From positions 248,001-312,000 of the forward strand of contig JAGFMI010000008.1 of NCBI GenBank assembly GCA_021030905.1: 64,000 nt of DNA, read 5' to 3'. Source of the DNA: Pyrenula massariospora (taxonomy: Eukaryota; Ascomycota; Eurotiomycetes; Pyrenulales; Pyrenulaceae). Below are positions 33,282-45,400 of this stretch, piece by piece (position 1 is the first letter of the stretch; each line of letters begins with the position of its first letter). A program made the position numbers and the translations under genes. Below the pieces are notes generated by a model. The model did no database searches. It was not told the origin of the DNA and saw nothing but the letters and a program-made list of their open reading frames with translations.

Positions 33282-34396
33282 TCACCATCTGCCTCTTCCT
33301 CTTCCTCTTCCGCCGCCTCCAAAGTTTCCACCACCGCCCTGCCCAAACCCACCACCTCCCCCTGCGCCACCAAAGCCCATCCCCTGCTGGCCAGGCGTTC
33401 CTCCTCCAAACCCTCCATCCTGGCCACCTCCCATCCCACCGGGCCCACCGCTCATCATCATCGCCATGAATTGCTGCTGGTCCATGGCCGCCGGGTTCAT
33501 TCCTTGACTCATCATCCCCGCAAACATCTGTTGCATCTCAGCCTCGCTCGGCATCCCCGGCATTGCTCCTGCCGCCCCTCCTGCTGCTGCCCCTCCTGCT
33601 GCCCCGGCACCACCCATCGCCCCCGGTGCCCCTGGTATTCCCTCGACAAACGCCTTCAGCCCCTCGGCTTGTGATCTGATCTCGTTCGCCTCTTTGGACA
33701 TGTTCTGCTGTTTGAGGCAGTAGCTCGCCCAGGTGAATTCGTCGAAGCCGTAGTTGAAGTAGTCTGTGATGTCGGAGCCGGGTTTGCGCCAGGGGTGGGT
33801 TGTGGGTGAGGGGAAGTCGGTGTCGAAGTCGGTGCTCAAGATGGGTTTTCCTGTTGCGGGATGGGTAGGGTTTGTGTTTATGTCGATCGTAGAGGCATGG
33901 ACAGGTGGATAAGTTGAGCCGGGACGGGAGTCTGGTGGGAGTGCTGGGGAAGGTGGCTTCACGGAGAGTGGCTTTGGTGTTGATATGGATGAAGGAAGGG
34001 GGGTGGAGGTTTTGGAGCGCGGAACGGCAGAGGTAGAAGGTGGAGGCAACGAGGCGGAAGGCGGACGTCTAGATTGTCTACAAATAGAATGTATTAGCTT
34101 GTGGTGGTGGATTGAGACTCTGAGACAAGGGGGACAAACAATGACGGTTCAGGTTTGGGCTGGTCTTTGGAGCTGGTTATGAATTCGATGTCAGACTATT
34201 TAGAGGTAAGCCGATGTGACTGATATGAACGAGAGCATATTACATCTTCGCTGCCGTCTTCGCCCTCCTCGCCTTCTTCCTCTCCTTCTTCGGCGTCTGC
34301 CATTTTCACCTCCCCATTTAGAGGGCCTCCGTTCACAGCTGCGTGCTCGGCCGGCAGGATGTCTGCAGGGTCATAAATATCATCGTCTTCATCCAT
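33282..34396 (-). CDS. FIP1: Pre-mRNA polyadenylation factor Fip1
   Basis: Three exons on the minus strand, 34396-34244, 34195-34140 and 34077-33282, give 334 residues. The N-terminus is acidic (MDEDDDIYDPADILPAEH, then EEGEEEGEEGEDGSED). Splicing yields SDIEFITSSKDQPKPEPS and then a Pro/Ser linker. The diagnostic Fip1 motif follows at about residues 150-180 (HPWRKPGSDITDYFNYGFDE, then FTWASYC). The tail is Gly/Met/Gln-rich and ends in RGRGRGRW, as in many fungal Fip1 proteins. Fip1 is a nuclear subunit of the cleavage and polyadenylation factor and tethers poly(A) polymerase. Introns are 48 and 62 nt, both GT/AG. The gene is divergent from the MFS gene and convergent with the mucin-like gene. 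Confidence 0.93.
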
Positions 34397-35124
34397 GCTG
34401 TTTTTGGAAGGTCTTAAAGGACTGAAGACGTCTGCCTGTGGATCAATGTTGACCTCACAAGCTCCAGGTACTGCGGTGTGTTTGCGGTACAGCTCTGGAA
34501 ATGCCTCGGCTGACTTTCTCTACTTGTTGAGCTTCCTTACAGCGGCCTCCGCGAGGCTTCACATGAGGGACAAGGCTGTGCTGCGGAGCTTGTCGCCTGT
34601 TGACCATCAGAGTGGATATCCAATTTTTCTTTTTTGTTAATAAGGCGCAGCTTCTATGAAGTCCTCTCTATTATTTCTCGTTTTCAAAGAGCACATGAGC
34701 AATTACTGGTCGCAAGACGGTCTACGCTGAGTTTAAGAAGGTGCCTGGCGTTTCTTCACAGGCACGTGGGGCTCGAGGTTTTGATAAATTTCAACTTCCA
34801 CACTCGACACGGACTTCCACGAGTATCACATTGCATATAATATTGATTATTGCCGAGTGTCGTAGCTCACCGAGATGCAGGTTGGCTTTCAGTGGCTGAT
34901 GTTCGTGCCACCCAAGCTGATAAGGTGCTGTGCACGGTGGAATAAGGGGCCGACGTGGCCTCCGGACTGGCCCCCGATGACAGCTTACGTCTGATCTAAT
35001 TTAGGGAACCATGCGCTTTGGATCCTCCGTTTCATCTGTCCTGTACCTGGTCCTTTTCTCAAAGGGTTGTTTTCACCTCTCTCATGTACATACTCTCGCG
35101 TTTTTCCGCGCCGCATCCTCAAAG
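34397..35124. other. Divergent intergenic region between FIP1 and the MFS gene
   Basis: A 728-bp region that should contain both promoters. No recognisable gene or repeat is seen. Confidence 0.45.
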
Positions 35125-36801
35125 ATGATAGACGGGGAATCACCTGACCTGGAGGAGGAAAATGACCCCTTTTTGCCTGCCTCTGAGCCGGCTCCGGCTG
35201 GATCCGGAGATCCCCCTGATGCATTACGGTTCCGCATTATCGTAATTGCGTTCGTTTTTATATTCTTTGTTGAAGCCGGTATTGCAATGATTGTTGCACC
35301 AATGACAAGAATTCAAGAGTCGATTGAATGTAGAAGTTACTACTTGAAGAATGACCCAAGTGTAATCCCCAGCACCGGGGAGATTTCCGAAGACCTGTGC
35401 AAGAAAGATCAGATACAGTCGGAGTTGGCGCTCGTTCGGGGACTGTCGGACCTCTTTGATGGGCTTGTTGGTGAGTCAATAAGAATCTCCGAGAAAGACT
35501 CGTTAACAAGTACAAGGACTATCTATGGCTGTTCCATACGGCAATTTGGCAGACAAAGGCCGGAGACGAATTCTTCGACTGATCTTACCTGCAGTCATCA
35601 CTTACCTTGGATACTCTACTGTTGTTATGTGGTTCTCGAATATATTTCCCTTACGTGCGATCTGGTTAGCTTCGTTTGCCTTTGTAATTGGTGGTGGTCC
35701 TGCCGTGATATCTGCAGTGATCTGGACTGTGGTTGCTGATGTAGCGACTGAGAAACAGAGGTATGAAACATAAGTCTTGATTTCTACACGGATCTGAAAG
35801 TGATTAGAACAAATGCCTTCCTTCAGCTCGGAGTGATCTCAATGGCGGCGGAATTTCTGTCAACGGCCGGTGGTGCGTTTCTGATGAAATTCGACCCGTG
35901 GATTGCATGGTTTGGAGGATGTGTAGTCCTCACATTCGGCGCTGGCATCGCTATGATGATACCGGAGACCCTCAATTTATTTAGTTCAGAGAAAGTTTCG
36001 CAACCTGGCAGCCGAAGGAATTCTTCTCACGATGACGCATCAGACTTTGAACTCGATGACTTAGACAAAATCGACCAACCACCTCCATTTAGCCCTATCA
36101 ACGCGAAATCGACGGATCCGAGTCTGACGGTCCAACTTCACCGGAGACTTGCCCACTACCGCCGCGAATCCGACTTCATCTTTCGCAACAAACCTGTCCT
36201 TATCCTCCTCCTCACATTCTTTGTCTACAAAATCTCTCGTGGTGCCGCCAGTTTCTTCATCCAATATGTGTCCACACGTTATTCCTGGACCCTGGCAAAT
36301 GCAAATTACCTCGTCTCAATGCGCTCGTTCCTCAACATCGTCGTGTTTACGGCTCTCCTTCCCTGGGCAGCCTGGTATCTTACCAAGAAAAGGCACTTAC
36401 CTGCCCGAGACAAGGATTTCCTACTCGCGAAGTTCAGCGTACTGGCGCTCCTTATTGGGACCGTTGGTATTGGATTATCAGACTCGATCCCGCCGTTGCT
36501 CCTCAGCATCATAATTCAGACATGCGGGATGGGCTTTGCGTTCTTGATCCGCTCTATTATCACGACGATGGTCGAGCCGAAGCAGGTGGCAAGGCTGTAT
36601 GTTGGCATCACCATTCTCGAGACGTTGGGATCTCTTGCTGCGGCGCCTCTATCTGCATGGCTGTTTCGGTGGGGTTTGTACCTTGGCGGTCCGTGGCTGG
36701 GGATTCCGCATATGGTTACCGGCGTCATCTTTGCGATCACGGCTCTGGGTGTTTGGTGGGTGGCCAGAGGGCAGAGCGCTACTTCTATTGGTATCAACTG
36801 A
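35125..36801 (+). CDS. Major facilitator superfamily transporter
   Basis: Exons 35125-35470, 35517-35760 and 35808-36801 (introns of 46 and 47 nt) give 527 residues. An acidic N-terminal tail (ESPDLEEENDPFLPASEP) precedes the first helix (IIVIAFVFIFFVEAGIAMIV). The MFS motif between helices 2 and 3 appears after splicing as AVPYGNLADKGRRR. About twelve hydrophobic segments can be counted, with a hydrophilic Ser/Asp-rich loop (SRRNSSHDDASDFELDDLDK) between the two halves. It is probably a plasma-membrane proton-coupled exporter or facilitator; the substrate cannot be read from sequence. The ATG at 35125 is preferred over 35011, which would add a second hydrophobic segment and basic residues unlike the family. 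It lies 5.6 kb upstream of the NRPS-like gene, so a role in product export is possible but unproven. Confidence 0.88.
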
Positions 36802-37427
36802 CCATGAGAAAGATGGGATTATCTTCGTATTCGGACATCTGGGTGCTGTGTTACACGTGTTGATAGAGTATATTTGTCTTATCTCACGAAGCTATCTAGA
36901 GGGCACATTTACATTTACTGGCCTGTAATGGGGTATGTACAGTACTTATTCGCAATATTCAGATGTATATGAAAACTTATTGGAACGCGAGCATCAAAGG
37001 CTTCATGCTGCGCTGTCTCACCAGTTAATTTCTCTTTCAAAGCGTGCTTAATCTCCTTCCGATTAAGAAAATATTCACCTTTTCTCTCCACGACCAAGTT
37101 CGCAAGCATTTCCTGCGGCATTCTAGACCTCCTGCTTCTTTCACAGAAAATGACAGTGGAACGCCAACACCATCCAGGATACTCGGTCCACTAATCTCGA
37201 CATTTCAAAATAGCGGCTCGAATGCAGCAAGGAACTTCAAATCACCGGCAATAAAAAATTATGTCTAAATCCATAATTGCCATGAACGGTCCATACTAAC
37301 GCATAGCTAGATAACGCTAATATCTAGGACAAGTTAACCTAAATATAGAATAGACACTTCACCGACGAAACAGCCTTCCCGAGACCCGCCGCAAATCAAC
37401 TCCCATCGGTAGAAGAAGTCGTCGAAC
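36802..37427. other. Intergenic region with a possible coding remnant
   Basis: Convergent 3' flanks of the MFS gene and the broken secreted-protein gene. On the minus strand about 37040-37270 there is a protein-like stretch (IAGDLKFLAAFEPLF, then NVEISGPSILDGVGVPLSF) interrupted by a stop and lacking a start. It may be a decayed gene piece. No family could be assigned. Confidence 0.3.
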
Positions 37428-38074
37428 TCAATTCAACGCATCACCCTTACGAGACTGCCCGACCTCAACCCAGCCATCCCCATCCCCATCCCCATCCTCA
37501 ACCAGCACCCACCCCATCCGCCGATAATCGCTATTCGACACACACGTACTCTCTATCGTCGCAGCAAGGAACTTGCGCGCCTTCCCTCCGATGCAGTACT
37601 TCTTCATCTACAACCCCAAACAACCAGCGCCCTGCATATCAGGAAGTCATCAGCAACTTACACAAGTCCACAGCCACACCCCCTCATTCTTGTCACCGCA
37701 TTTTTCGATAAATGTCCAGCCCCTGTTCTTGTGGCGCTGTGTCCAGGCTGTAGACGCAGAAAGTTTTCTCGTCTTGGGCGGCTTTGTTGGTGTGGAAGGG
37801 GAGGAGCGCGTCGGAGGCGGTGGAGGGGTCTGGGGTGGGGTGGTGAGGGTGCATTGGAAGTTCGAGTCGCTGTAGGGGATGCCTTGGATGGTGAGGGCGC
37901 GGGGAGCGAGGGTGGGGGTTGCGAGCTGGGAGGTGGGAGGGGGGAGGGTTAGCTTGGGGTAATGGATGGGTGATGGGATGGATAGAGGGGTGGCTTTGGG
38001 GGGATGCTTAGGGTTGTTGTGAGGAAGGCGGCGGTGGCGAGGGTGAAGTATATGGACATGGAGGGAGTCCGCAT
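37428..38074 (-). pseudogene. Small secreted protein gene with an interrupted reading frame
   Basis: From the ATG at 38074 the minus strand encodes a signal peptide (MSIYFTLATAAFLTTTLS with a five-residue lead). Protein-like sequence then continues in other frames: LTIQGIPYSDSNFQCTL, DEKTFCVYSLDTAP, WTFIEKCGDKNEGVWLWTC. A 54-nt intron (37661-37608, GTAAGT...TTGTAG) joins cleanly to a final exon starting MKKYCIGGKARKFLAATIES and ending at 37428. Three changes of frame are needed, each close to a C, G or A run. Either the gene has recently decayed or the assembly has homopolymer errors. The intact-looking signal peptide, splice sites and cysteines (at least five) favour a recent event or sequencing error. 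Family not recognised. Confidence 0.5.
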
Positions 38075-39913
38075 CTTGAGTGAGCTTCTGAGGCTATAGG
38101 CGCGAACAGATATCTGATAGGCGTGGATATGACATAGGATTTCTTGAAGGTGGAGCGTGTTTTTGGCTTTTATAGCTGAGATGGGCTACTGCTGGCTTGG
38201 AGCTTTGTAAAAATGTTTGCAAGAAGAGGTGTATGAAAGAGAATGGTTATGAGAAGGCGTGAACTCAGGACTTCGACGTCTTATAGATACAGCCTTTGTT
38301 TGACGTGTCCATTGCATAATCCGTTCACATTGTCAACCACAGCCTCAGACATATAGAGATAATCCAACGACAGAGACCATTTGCAACGGATACACAGCAA
38401 GGCTACGATAGTTGTTGGGTTAAGCGTGCAGACCACCGAACGTCCATAAGGTGTACCATAAACATCAACGTGCAGGGCTAGGTTTTGCAATGTAAACGAG
38501 CGTTTGAACGGCCGGGTCGTAGACGGCATACTCTTTAGAACTGTTGGCCAGGCCCGGAAAAGAAGAATTGGCGCTGTTATCGACTGCACGCCTGACGGTC
38601 TAAGCTTCTGTTTAGGAATCACTAAACCGACATAAACGAGCAAAGGGTAAGACACATGGGCGCCATCAGTAGAGCTCTTTTGTGAACGAAGCGTAACTGT
38701 CCCACAAGCGTTAGTGAAAAGGGTCTTGTAAACCCAAAGGCAAAAAATCATGGTTGTATTCATTCCTTTGCTTTAAAGTCTTCCCACTAGCTACAGATGG
38801 CAGTGCGATCTGTTTTCCCATCAAGACCAAGGGATCCTTTCTCAAATGCCGATAAATTTCCATTTTGTTCCTGCTCGATGAGAGACGTTTTCAGGCCGGT
38901 TGAACACCACATCAATCTAGGTATCCTACCTAAGCGGATAAGTTAAGTTGTATGCTCTACTATACTATGATGTGAGCCATGGCGATCCTGTGGAGAAGCT
39001 GATAAGAATACCGGCACAAGGATTAAGTTGCAAGTGTCAATTCCTCCCACGATCCTGGAGAGGACGCGCATGTAGTGATCCTGAGCAGGGAGATTTTAGG
39101 TGGCGTAACTTATGGCGCAATGGTATCGTGGGCTGGTCGCTTCAATGGCCTCATAACAGATGGTCTTTCTTGCGGTGGTAGGCTTGTTAAGACGTTCGCG
39201 TCGCTTAGCAGTGCCCAAGGATGTGCCACTCTCGCGCTTAACTGCTCTGTCGTAGCGCCTCGGGTGGTGGCCAAATACTAGTAGCGGGCATTTCATGCGT
39301 AGAATGATCATACATCCTCGCATTGTGGGTCTTGAGCGGAACGATTAGGTGTCCAGGGATCAAAGGCACAAGCCACAGTATCCTGGACGAACTTTATCTA
39401 GCCACTCCGGACCTCAAACAAATCGCTTTCTCTCCGTCAACTAGACATCGTTGGGCAACGAACAACCACCGTCGCGACAAACGAATATTAATATACCATG
39501 TGGTACGTCATATGGCTTGGGAATTGCTGGGGCGTTTATCATTTTCCCCAACATTTCACCATGTAGGCGCTTCACTAATAGTATGATGCTGCGGCTACGA
39601 TGGTAGCTCGAATCTTTAGCATCCTAACATTGGTATACAGAAGGCTAAGTTTTGCCATTGTGTTGTTCAAGCGCTGCAAGTATTAAATGACAGGCGGAGC
39701 GATTCATATCATTGCCTTCTCTTGTTCTTTAGAATGGTGCTTCAGCTCGTCTAGTTAAGGATACCTGTTCCACCTATTCGAGAACATCTGCAAGGTTCTC
39801 TTTCATATCAGGTCATTCGTATATTGTGCGCTATCAGTTCCATTAAGTTCCTAGCTCAAAGTATCGTGAAAACTCTACAAGAGCAGGCTTTTGTGCTATC
39901 CTTCTAGTTGACA
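38075..39913. other. 1.8-kb region without a supported gene
   Basis: A minus-strand frame of 160 codons at 38281-38763 is the largest. It has no recognisable motif, no signal peptide and no spliced extension that I could find, so it is left uncalled. Nothing else stands out. Confidence 0.4.
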
Positions 39914-40327
39914 ATGTCTCTCAAGGTCTGTGCTCTGACATTCGTTGTGTGCTATTGAATGCTAAAAAAGGCACAGGTCTTATTATGCGTTGTTCCTCTG
40001 AGCGTACCACTGCTTGCCGCTCCACCAGCGAAGACTGTGGATCACCTAGGTGTACCTATTTCCCATGACTCTGAGAGTGTGGACGCCAGCCTAGATCTCC
40101 TTAGCCGAGATCCCAAGCAAGGTGATGGAAAAGATCACTGCCTAAGTGACGCGCAAATCAAAAAGTTTGAGAGTCTTAACAATCCGGAAGAGTTCCGAAC
40201 TACTGTCAATGTGGGCGGTGGGTCCGCAAAGGGAGTACCATGGGGCATCAGTAAGAGGATGACCCCGTATGGGGGAATGACAGCTGGACCACTTCATAGA
40301 CGGAAGGGCGAAAGCCGGCGCATTTAA
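39914..40327 (+). CDS. Candidate small secreted protein
   Basis: Exons 39914-39925 and 39977-40327 give 120 residues. The first exon encodes only MSLK. The 51-nt intron (GTCTGT...GCACAG) joins it to VLLCVVPLSVPLLA, making a good signal peptide with cleavage before APPAKT. Without splicing the frame closes after ten codons or starts at a poorer downstream ATG. The mature part is hydrophilic (SLDLLSRDPKQGDGKDHCLS, then IKKFESLNNPEEFR) with one cysteine and a Gly-rich stretch, and it ends in a basic tail. No family is recognised. It may continue into further exons at 40453-40741, in which case the stop at 40325-40327 would be intronic. Confidence 0.45.
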
Positions 40328-40452
40328 CACACAACGACATTCAAAGCGCCGTTGATCGATGTTGGTTCCTCCTATACTGGGGTCTGACGTTCAAAAATCC
40401 TACTAACCATAGGTTTCCGCCACCGTACCGCAAAGGTCCTTGGAGCGATTAG

Positions 40453-40741
40453 ATGGAGGCGCACTGCCCTGGCAATCGACCTGTGTACGAGTACCATATT
40501 GAGCCAGGTAGTGTGTATTCTGGTGCTGTAAGTCTACCCTCTCTACTGTCTTTTGACCCAACTCGTGATGCCTATTGCTAGGTGCAAGCATGGACGTCTC
40601 TTCGTTGCTCCTTCACAAAATCTCTCTGTTCAGATGATACCCGGTGCTGACCGAGTGATTGTCGATTATTGTGGCAATTCTTGCGGTGTTATAACCCGTC
40701 GCGGCGAACGGGCCTATGATATCCACGTTGTTGACAAATAG
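40453..40741 (+). CDS. Possible second gene or downstream exons of the secreted-protein candidate
   Basis: Exons 40453-40527 and 40589-40741 join across a GTAAGT...GCAAG intron to give a 75-residue frame with HCPGNRPVYEYHIEPGSVYS, then HGRLFVAPSQNLSV, VDYCGNSCGVITRR and a stop. It contains three cysteines. The sequence before the first ATG (CTACTAACCATAG at about 40400-40412, then GATTAG directly before 40453) looks like intron 3' ends, so these may be the later exons of the gene starting at 39914. No family is recognised. Both the splice choice and the coding status are tentative. Confidence 0.3.
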
Positions 40742-42444
40742 TTGCACCCGTTGCCTATGCTGAAAGGAACTGATCCCTCCGGAATCGTGAAGCATTGCTA
40801 CTATTTGGTCTGGTTCCTACTTGTACACGCAGGACTCTGTTAGATTGTCTACTGGCACCAGGCGTGAACGCGATGATTATGCGACTTGACCGACTCTTGC
40901 GCTATTAGAGTGTTCATAATTATGGATAGTTACAATTAGCGAATTTAATGTCCTCTATTCCTTATCACGATCATGGGAGTAATGACTTGTGTCCTGCTTT
41001 CCTTTTAAAAACCGGTCACGTGAATTGTTGGCTGTTGACGGCGATAGCGCTGCATACGCCTTTCTACCCCTTCGAGACATATTTCTAGTTCCTTCCATGT
41101 TGATTGTATTGACAAAGCCATGACATATCGCCTCGACAATTAGGACAGACATCACTCTGTCATTGCATGATTCGTGGGCGTCTATCTCGGCGATTTCATG
41201 CATGTCCGAAGCTGACATGCATATTCCGATTTCTACCGCCACGTCTCAATCTCGACGAGCGTCTTCTAACATGACAACTGTCAATTTGATAAAGTCAGCG
41301 ATAAAGCGATTGATAATACACGTGCATAATAGATATTTGCAAAGGGGCTGAAGCAGTCGGGTGAGCGGAAATTGCAAGAAGACGGGTAGCAACGCACATC
41401 CTGTTCTTTCTTGGTACAGCTATTTCGTGTTTAGCCAGTGGCATCACAGCCCGGGTCATTTTTTCTAATTAGATCAAAAGAGCATAGGCAATATTCGCCG
41501 ATTATCGGGCAAACAACTAAAACGTGGGGGCTACGGCAACGAAGAAATAGACTGAGTATGCCGTCCTCGGCGTTCTAAAATTCAATCATGACCGGGGAAA
41601 TATAGAAGCGGAACCTGACATGCAACGACTATCTCTCGTCTAGGTCTGTATAGGAAGGGAAGGTATTGGCAGATCTCAAGAAGTTGCCCCTGTCGTCTCC
41701 CCTGAGGAGCCGAAGTTTCCAGGTATGAGGGGCCCCTAGATAGTCTTTCGTGCCTTTCTAGATAGCTGAGCCGTAGACTTGATAGCACAAGGTTTCATTG
41801 TCCCCTGGAATTCTTTGCCTGACTTTCCCATATTATGCTCAGCTTGTCGGCGGTAGATAGCTGGTGGTGTGTTGATAAAGGCATACCACAACGACTTGCA
41901 TGCTTTTTCCGGCAGGTGACCTCGAGTCTGGAACGGAGCAATCAAGGCTTAGCAGGGGCCAGCGCACCATCAGACTGGATCATGTGTGAAGATGAAGGCG
42001 ACAGATCCATTCACGACAAAGGTTGGGATCGAAGCTGATGATGATGCAACTTGAAAAACCGACGGTAAATAAACGGTAAGACTTGTAAATAAACCCTGGG
42101 CCACGCTAGTAACGGTCGTATTGCCCCAAGAAATCTTATTGTGCCTGGCGGGGAATTCGATTTGGCCCCATCGATTTTTTTCTGCATCCTGGAAAACAAG
42201 TAGATGGGATGGGTCCATCACGACCAGCCCTGTCCCACCCCGATGAAAGCCAAATGTGCCACAAACTTCACGCATGCAGTGCAGACGAGGCTGTGTCACC
42301 ATGGAGCAGACTTCTCGCACGTGATCTGGCCGCGTCGCTCCTACCTGGCGGTGCAGGCTGGAGCACCAAACCTCCTCCAGGACAAGATGTTCTTGAAAGA
42401 ATCCCCAGAACATCGTTATTGAGTCTTCTGCGAACACTGCAACC
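40742..42444. other. Upstream region of the NRPS-like gene, 1.7 kb
   Basis: No gene is supported. A 171-codon minus-strand frame (41970-42485) overlaps the start of the NRPS-like coding region and shows no motif. The region presumably contains the reductase promoter. Confidence 0.4.
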
Positions 42445-45400
42445 ATGTCGGATTCTGTAGATTCGCATCGTAAAAACGACCTCATTCCACATATTGTTGA
42501 CTACCTTGCGAAGACCAACCCTTCCGGCTTATACGCCGAGTATCCGGTCTCGCCTCTAACTTACGATGAAGGCTTCCTCAAGATCACGTATGCGAAGCTC
42601 GCCAATGCGGTTAATGGCATGGCATGGCATCTGAAGGAGGCATTCGGGCAGGGCAATGGAGAGTTTCTTGCCTACATTGGCGCGAACGTACGTTGGATCT
42701 CCTCTCTACGTTGGATCGGCTACGGATATCGTAGAAGCGACTTGGTGCCAGACGCGCTATTGATTTCTTTGTTTTTATTCCAAGCGTCAACGACGGCCAT
42801 TGACTGAATTACAGGATGTCCGCTACATGGCTGCAATCCTCGGCGCTGCTAAGGCTGGCTATGCGGTAAGCTCAAAACCTCCTGTCAAAGCAAGACTAGT
42901 AATCGAAGAAATTAGATTTTCTGCACTTCACCTCGGAATAGCGTTGCGGCGCAAGTGAGCCTCTTCAACAGTCTTAAAGTCAAGGCGATCCTGTGTCCCA
43001 ACCCGAGGCCCCCTCCGGTTACTGCAATTCTTGGTGCCCACCAGCTCCCAGTAATTGAGGTTCCAAGCGTTTCAGCTCTCTTAGAAAATGACCATCCTCA
43101 CTACGACTTCTCTAAGACCTATCCCGAAGCGTTGTCAGAGCCTTTTCTTGCCGTGTAAGCTATGGTGCTAGTAAGCTTGGCGTTGACTACTAACGGCACC
43201 AGACATACCTCTGGAAGCACTGGAACAGTAAGTAAAGCATTCAATGATTGTGTGCATTGAATTTGAAAACATGCCTCTGTTGCATGTGGAGTCTTATTAT
43301 CGTTATTTTATTCGTTACGCTTTCGCTATTGATACATGTTCCCCAAGCTTACAGGGTTAAAACGAGTAGCCTAAACCCATCATATACTCATATGATGCAT
43401 TCGCGAGAAACATTGCGCTGAATGATCTCAAACCACCGGAGGGATTTGATACCATTCATAAGATGTACGAAGGTAAGAGGGTCTTTGTGGCCTTCCCACC
43501 GTTTCATGTAAGTACCCCACAGTGTCGTGGTCGAGAGGAGGCTTCCGAGAGATTTTTCTAAACACAACTAGGCTGCCTGCCTCGTCCTACATCTGGCAAA
43601 TGCAATTCCACTCGGCACGGTCATCATTTCACCAGTTGCAGGCGCCATTCCATCTGCCGCGGGTATGGTAGAAGCAATGAAAGCAACTCCCATTGATGTA
43701 GCCTTTATCATTCCCTCTATCATTGCAGAGTTGAGTCAAAATCCCGAGATGATGGCCTACTGCGCCAAGAATTTGCAAATGATCATTTACGCTGGTGGGG
43801 ATCTTCCACAGCAAGTTGGTGACAAGCTTGTGGACACCGGAATTCGGTTGGTGAACCAGATCGGAGCAACAGAGATCGGCTTTCCGACCTCACTTTACTC
43901 CAAGACTGATCGAGACCCCTATGATTGGAAGTACAACCAGTGGCACCCTGGCGCTGGGCTAGACATGCGACACGTCGCTGGCGACTCATACGAATTGAAT
44001 GTGGTTTCAGACTCCCAATTTGCTAAACAGCAGCCGGCTTTCGCGATCTTCCCTGCTCGCGAAGAGTACGCGAGCCGAGATCTATATACGAGACATCCCT
44101 CAAAAGACAAGGCTGACTACTGGAAGTGGAATGCTAGAGCCGACGATATCATTGTTTTCTTGAATGGAGAGAAGACTAATCCCATTTCCATGGAGCAACA
44201 CATCATGGCACACAGCAAGGAAGTCGGGCCGGTTCTCGTTGCTGGCGCCCAGCGTTTCCAAGCGGCCTTGCTAGTGGAGCCAAGCAAAGGCGAAATTACT
44301 ACTGACAAGCAGCGGGCGGAATTTATCGAGCGTCTTTGGCCGATCATCGAAGAGGCCAACCAGGACTGTCCGACGCACGCAAAAGTGTCCAAATCCCATA
44401 TCATATTCACTGAGCCTAACAAACCAATGCTTCGTGCGGGTAAAGGCACCATCCAAAGAGCTGGGACGATGCAGCTTTACGCGGACGAGCTTGAGAAGCT
44501 ATATATTGACGCGGACAAAGTCTCGGAGGCGCTCGCGGAAGACGAGGCTGCTGATCCCTCCGTGCTGAGCAACGCATCAGCGCTATCCGAATACTTGAAG
44601 AAGATAATTATGTCCGTTACTAAATGGCCGGAACTAAACATTGACGACGACTTCTTTGCTCAAGGTATGGACTCTTTGCAGAGTTTGATGATCGTAAGAA
44701 AATTACGCCGGGGCTTGCAATTACCCGCCATCGCCTTAAGCACGGTGTATGCCAACCCTTCGATCCAGAGACTTACCGCAGCTCTTGGCGATCTTGTGAA
44801 CCAAGCTCATGAGGGACACAAATCGAACTTACAGAGTCAAATTAAGGAGAGAAACGCTTTGCTTGAGGAATATCGACAAATGATTGATGTCTTACCAAAG
44901 CACAATGGAGCTTCTCAAGAGCAGGTCGATGGCCACCGAGTCTTGCTTACAGGTTCAACTGGCGCCCTGGGATCATTCCTTTTGCAGAGCCTCCTGGCAA
45001 ACTCACACGTTGCGCATGTATACTGTTGCAACCGAGCTGACGCTAGCGAATCCCTTCAAGCTCGAAGAAACAAAGCTCGTGGACTGCCTGCTCATTTCGA
45101 CACCAGTCGTGTCACATTTCTAAAGACCGACCTCTCGCAAAAAAATCTAGGCTTGCCACAAGCTGAGTATCAGAAGCTTCTTGACGTCACTCACATCATT
45201 CACAATGCATGGCCAGTCAACTTCAACCTTTCCCTCGCTGCGTTTCGCCCTCAGCTTAATGGAGTGGTCAACCTGATCCAGCTCGCAACAAACGCAACTT
45301 CTGCTCGGCTGTTCTTCGTTTCGTCCATCGGATCCGTCTTTTCGTATTCAGGCGCATCTACAGATATTCAAGAAGAAGTCCTCGCTACAACGGAGCCTGC

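Noticed and set aside
38281-38763. 160-codon minus-strand frame
   Set aside because: ATG start and decent length, but no recognisable motif, no introns and no neighbour logic. Could be chance; not enough to call a gene.
41970-42485. 171-codon minus-strand frame upstream of the NRPS-like gene
   Set aside because: Overlaps the true start of the reductase, has no motif and no plausible start context.
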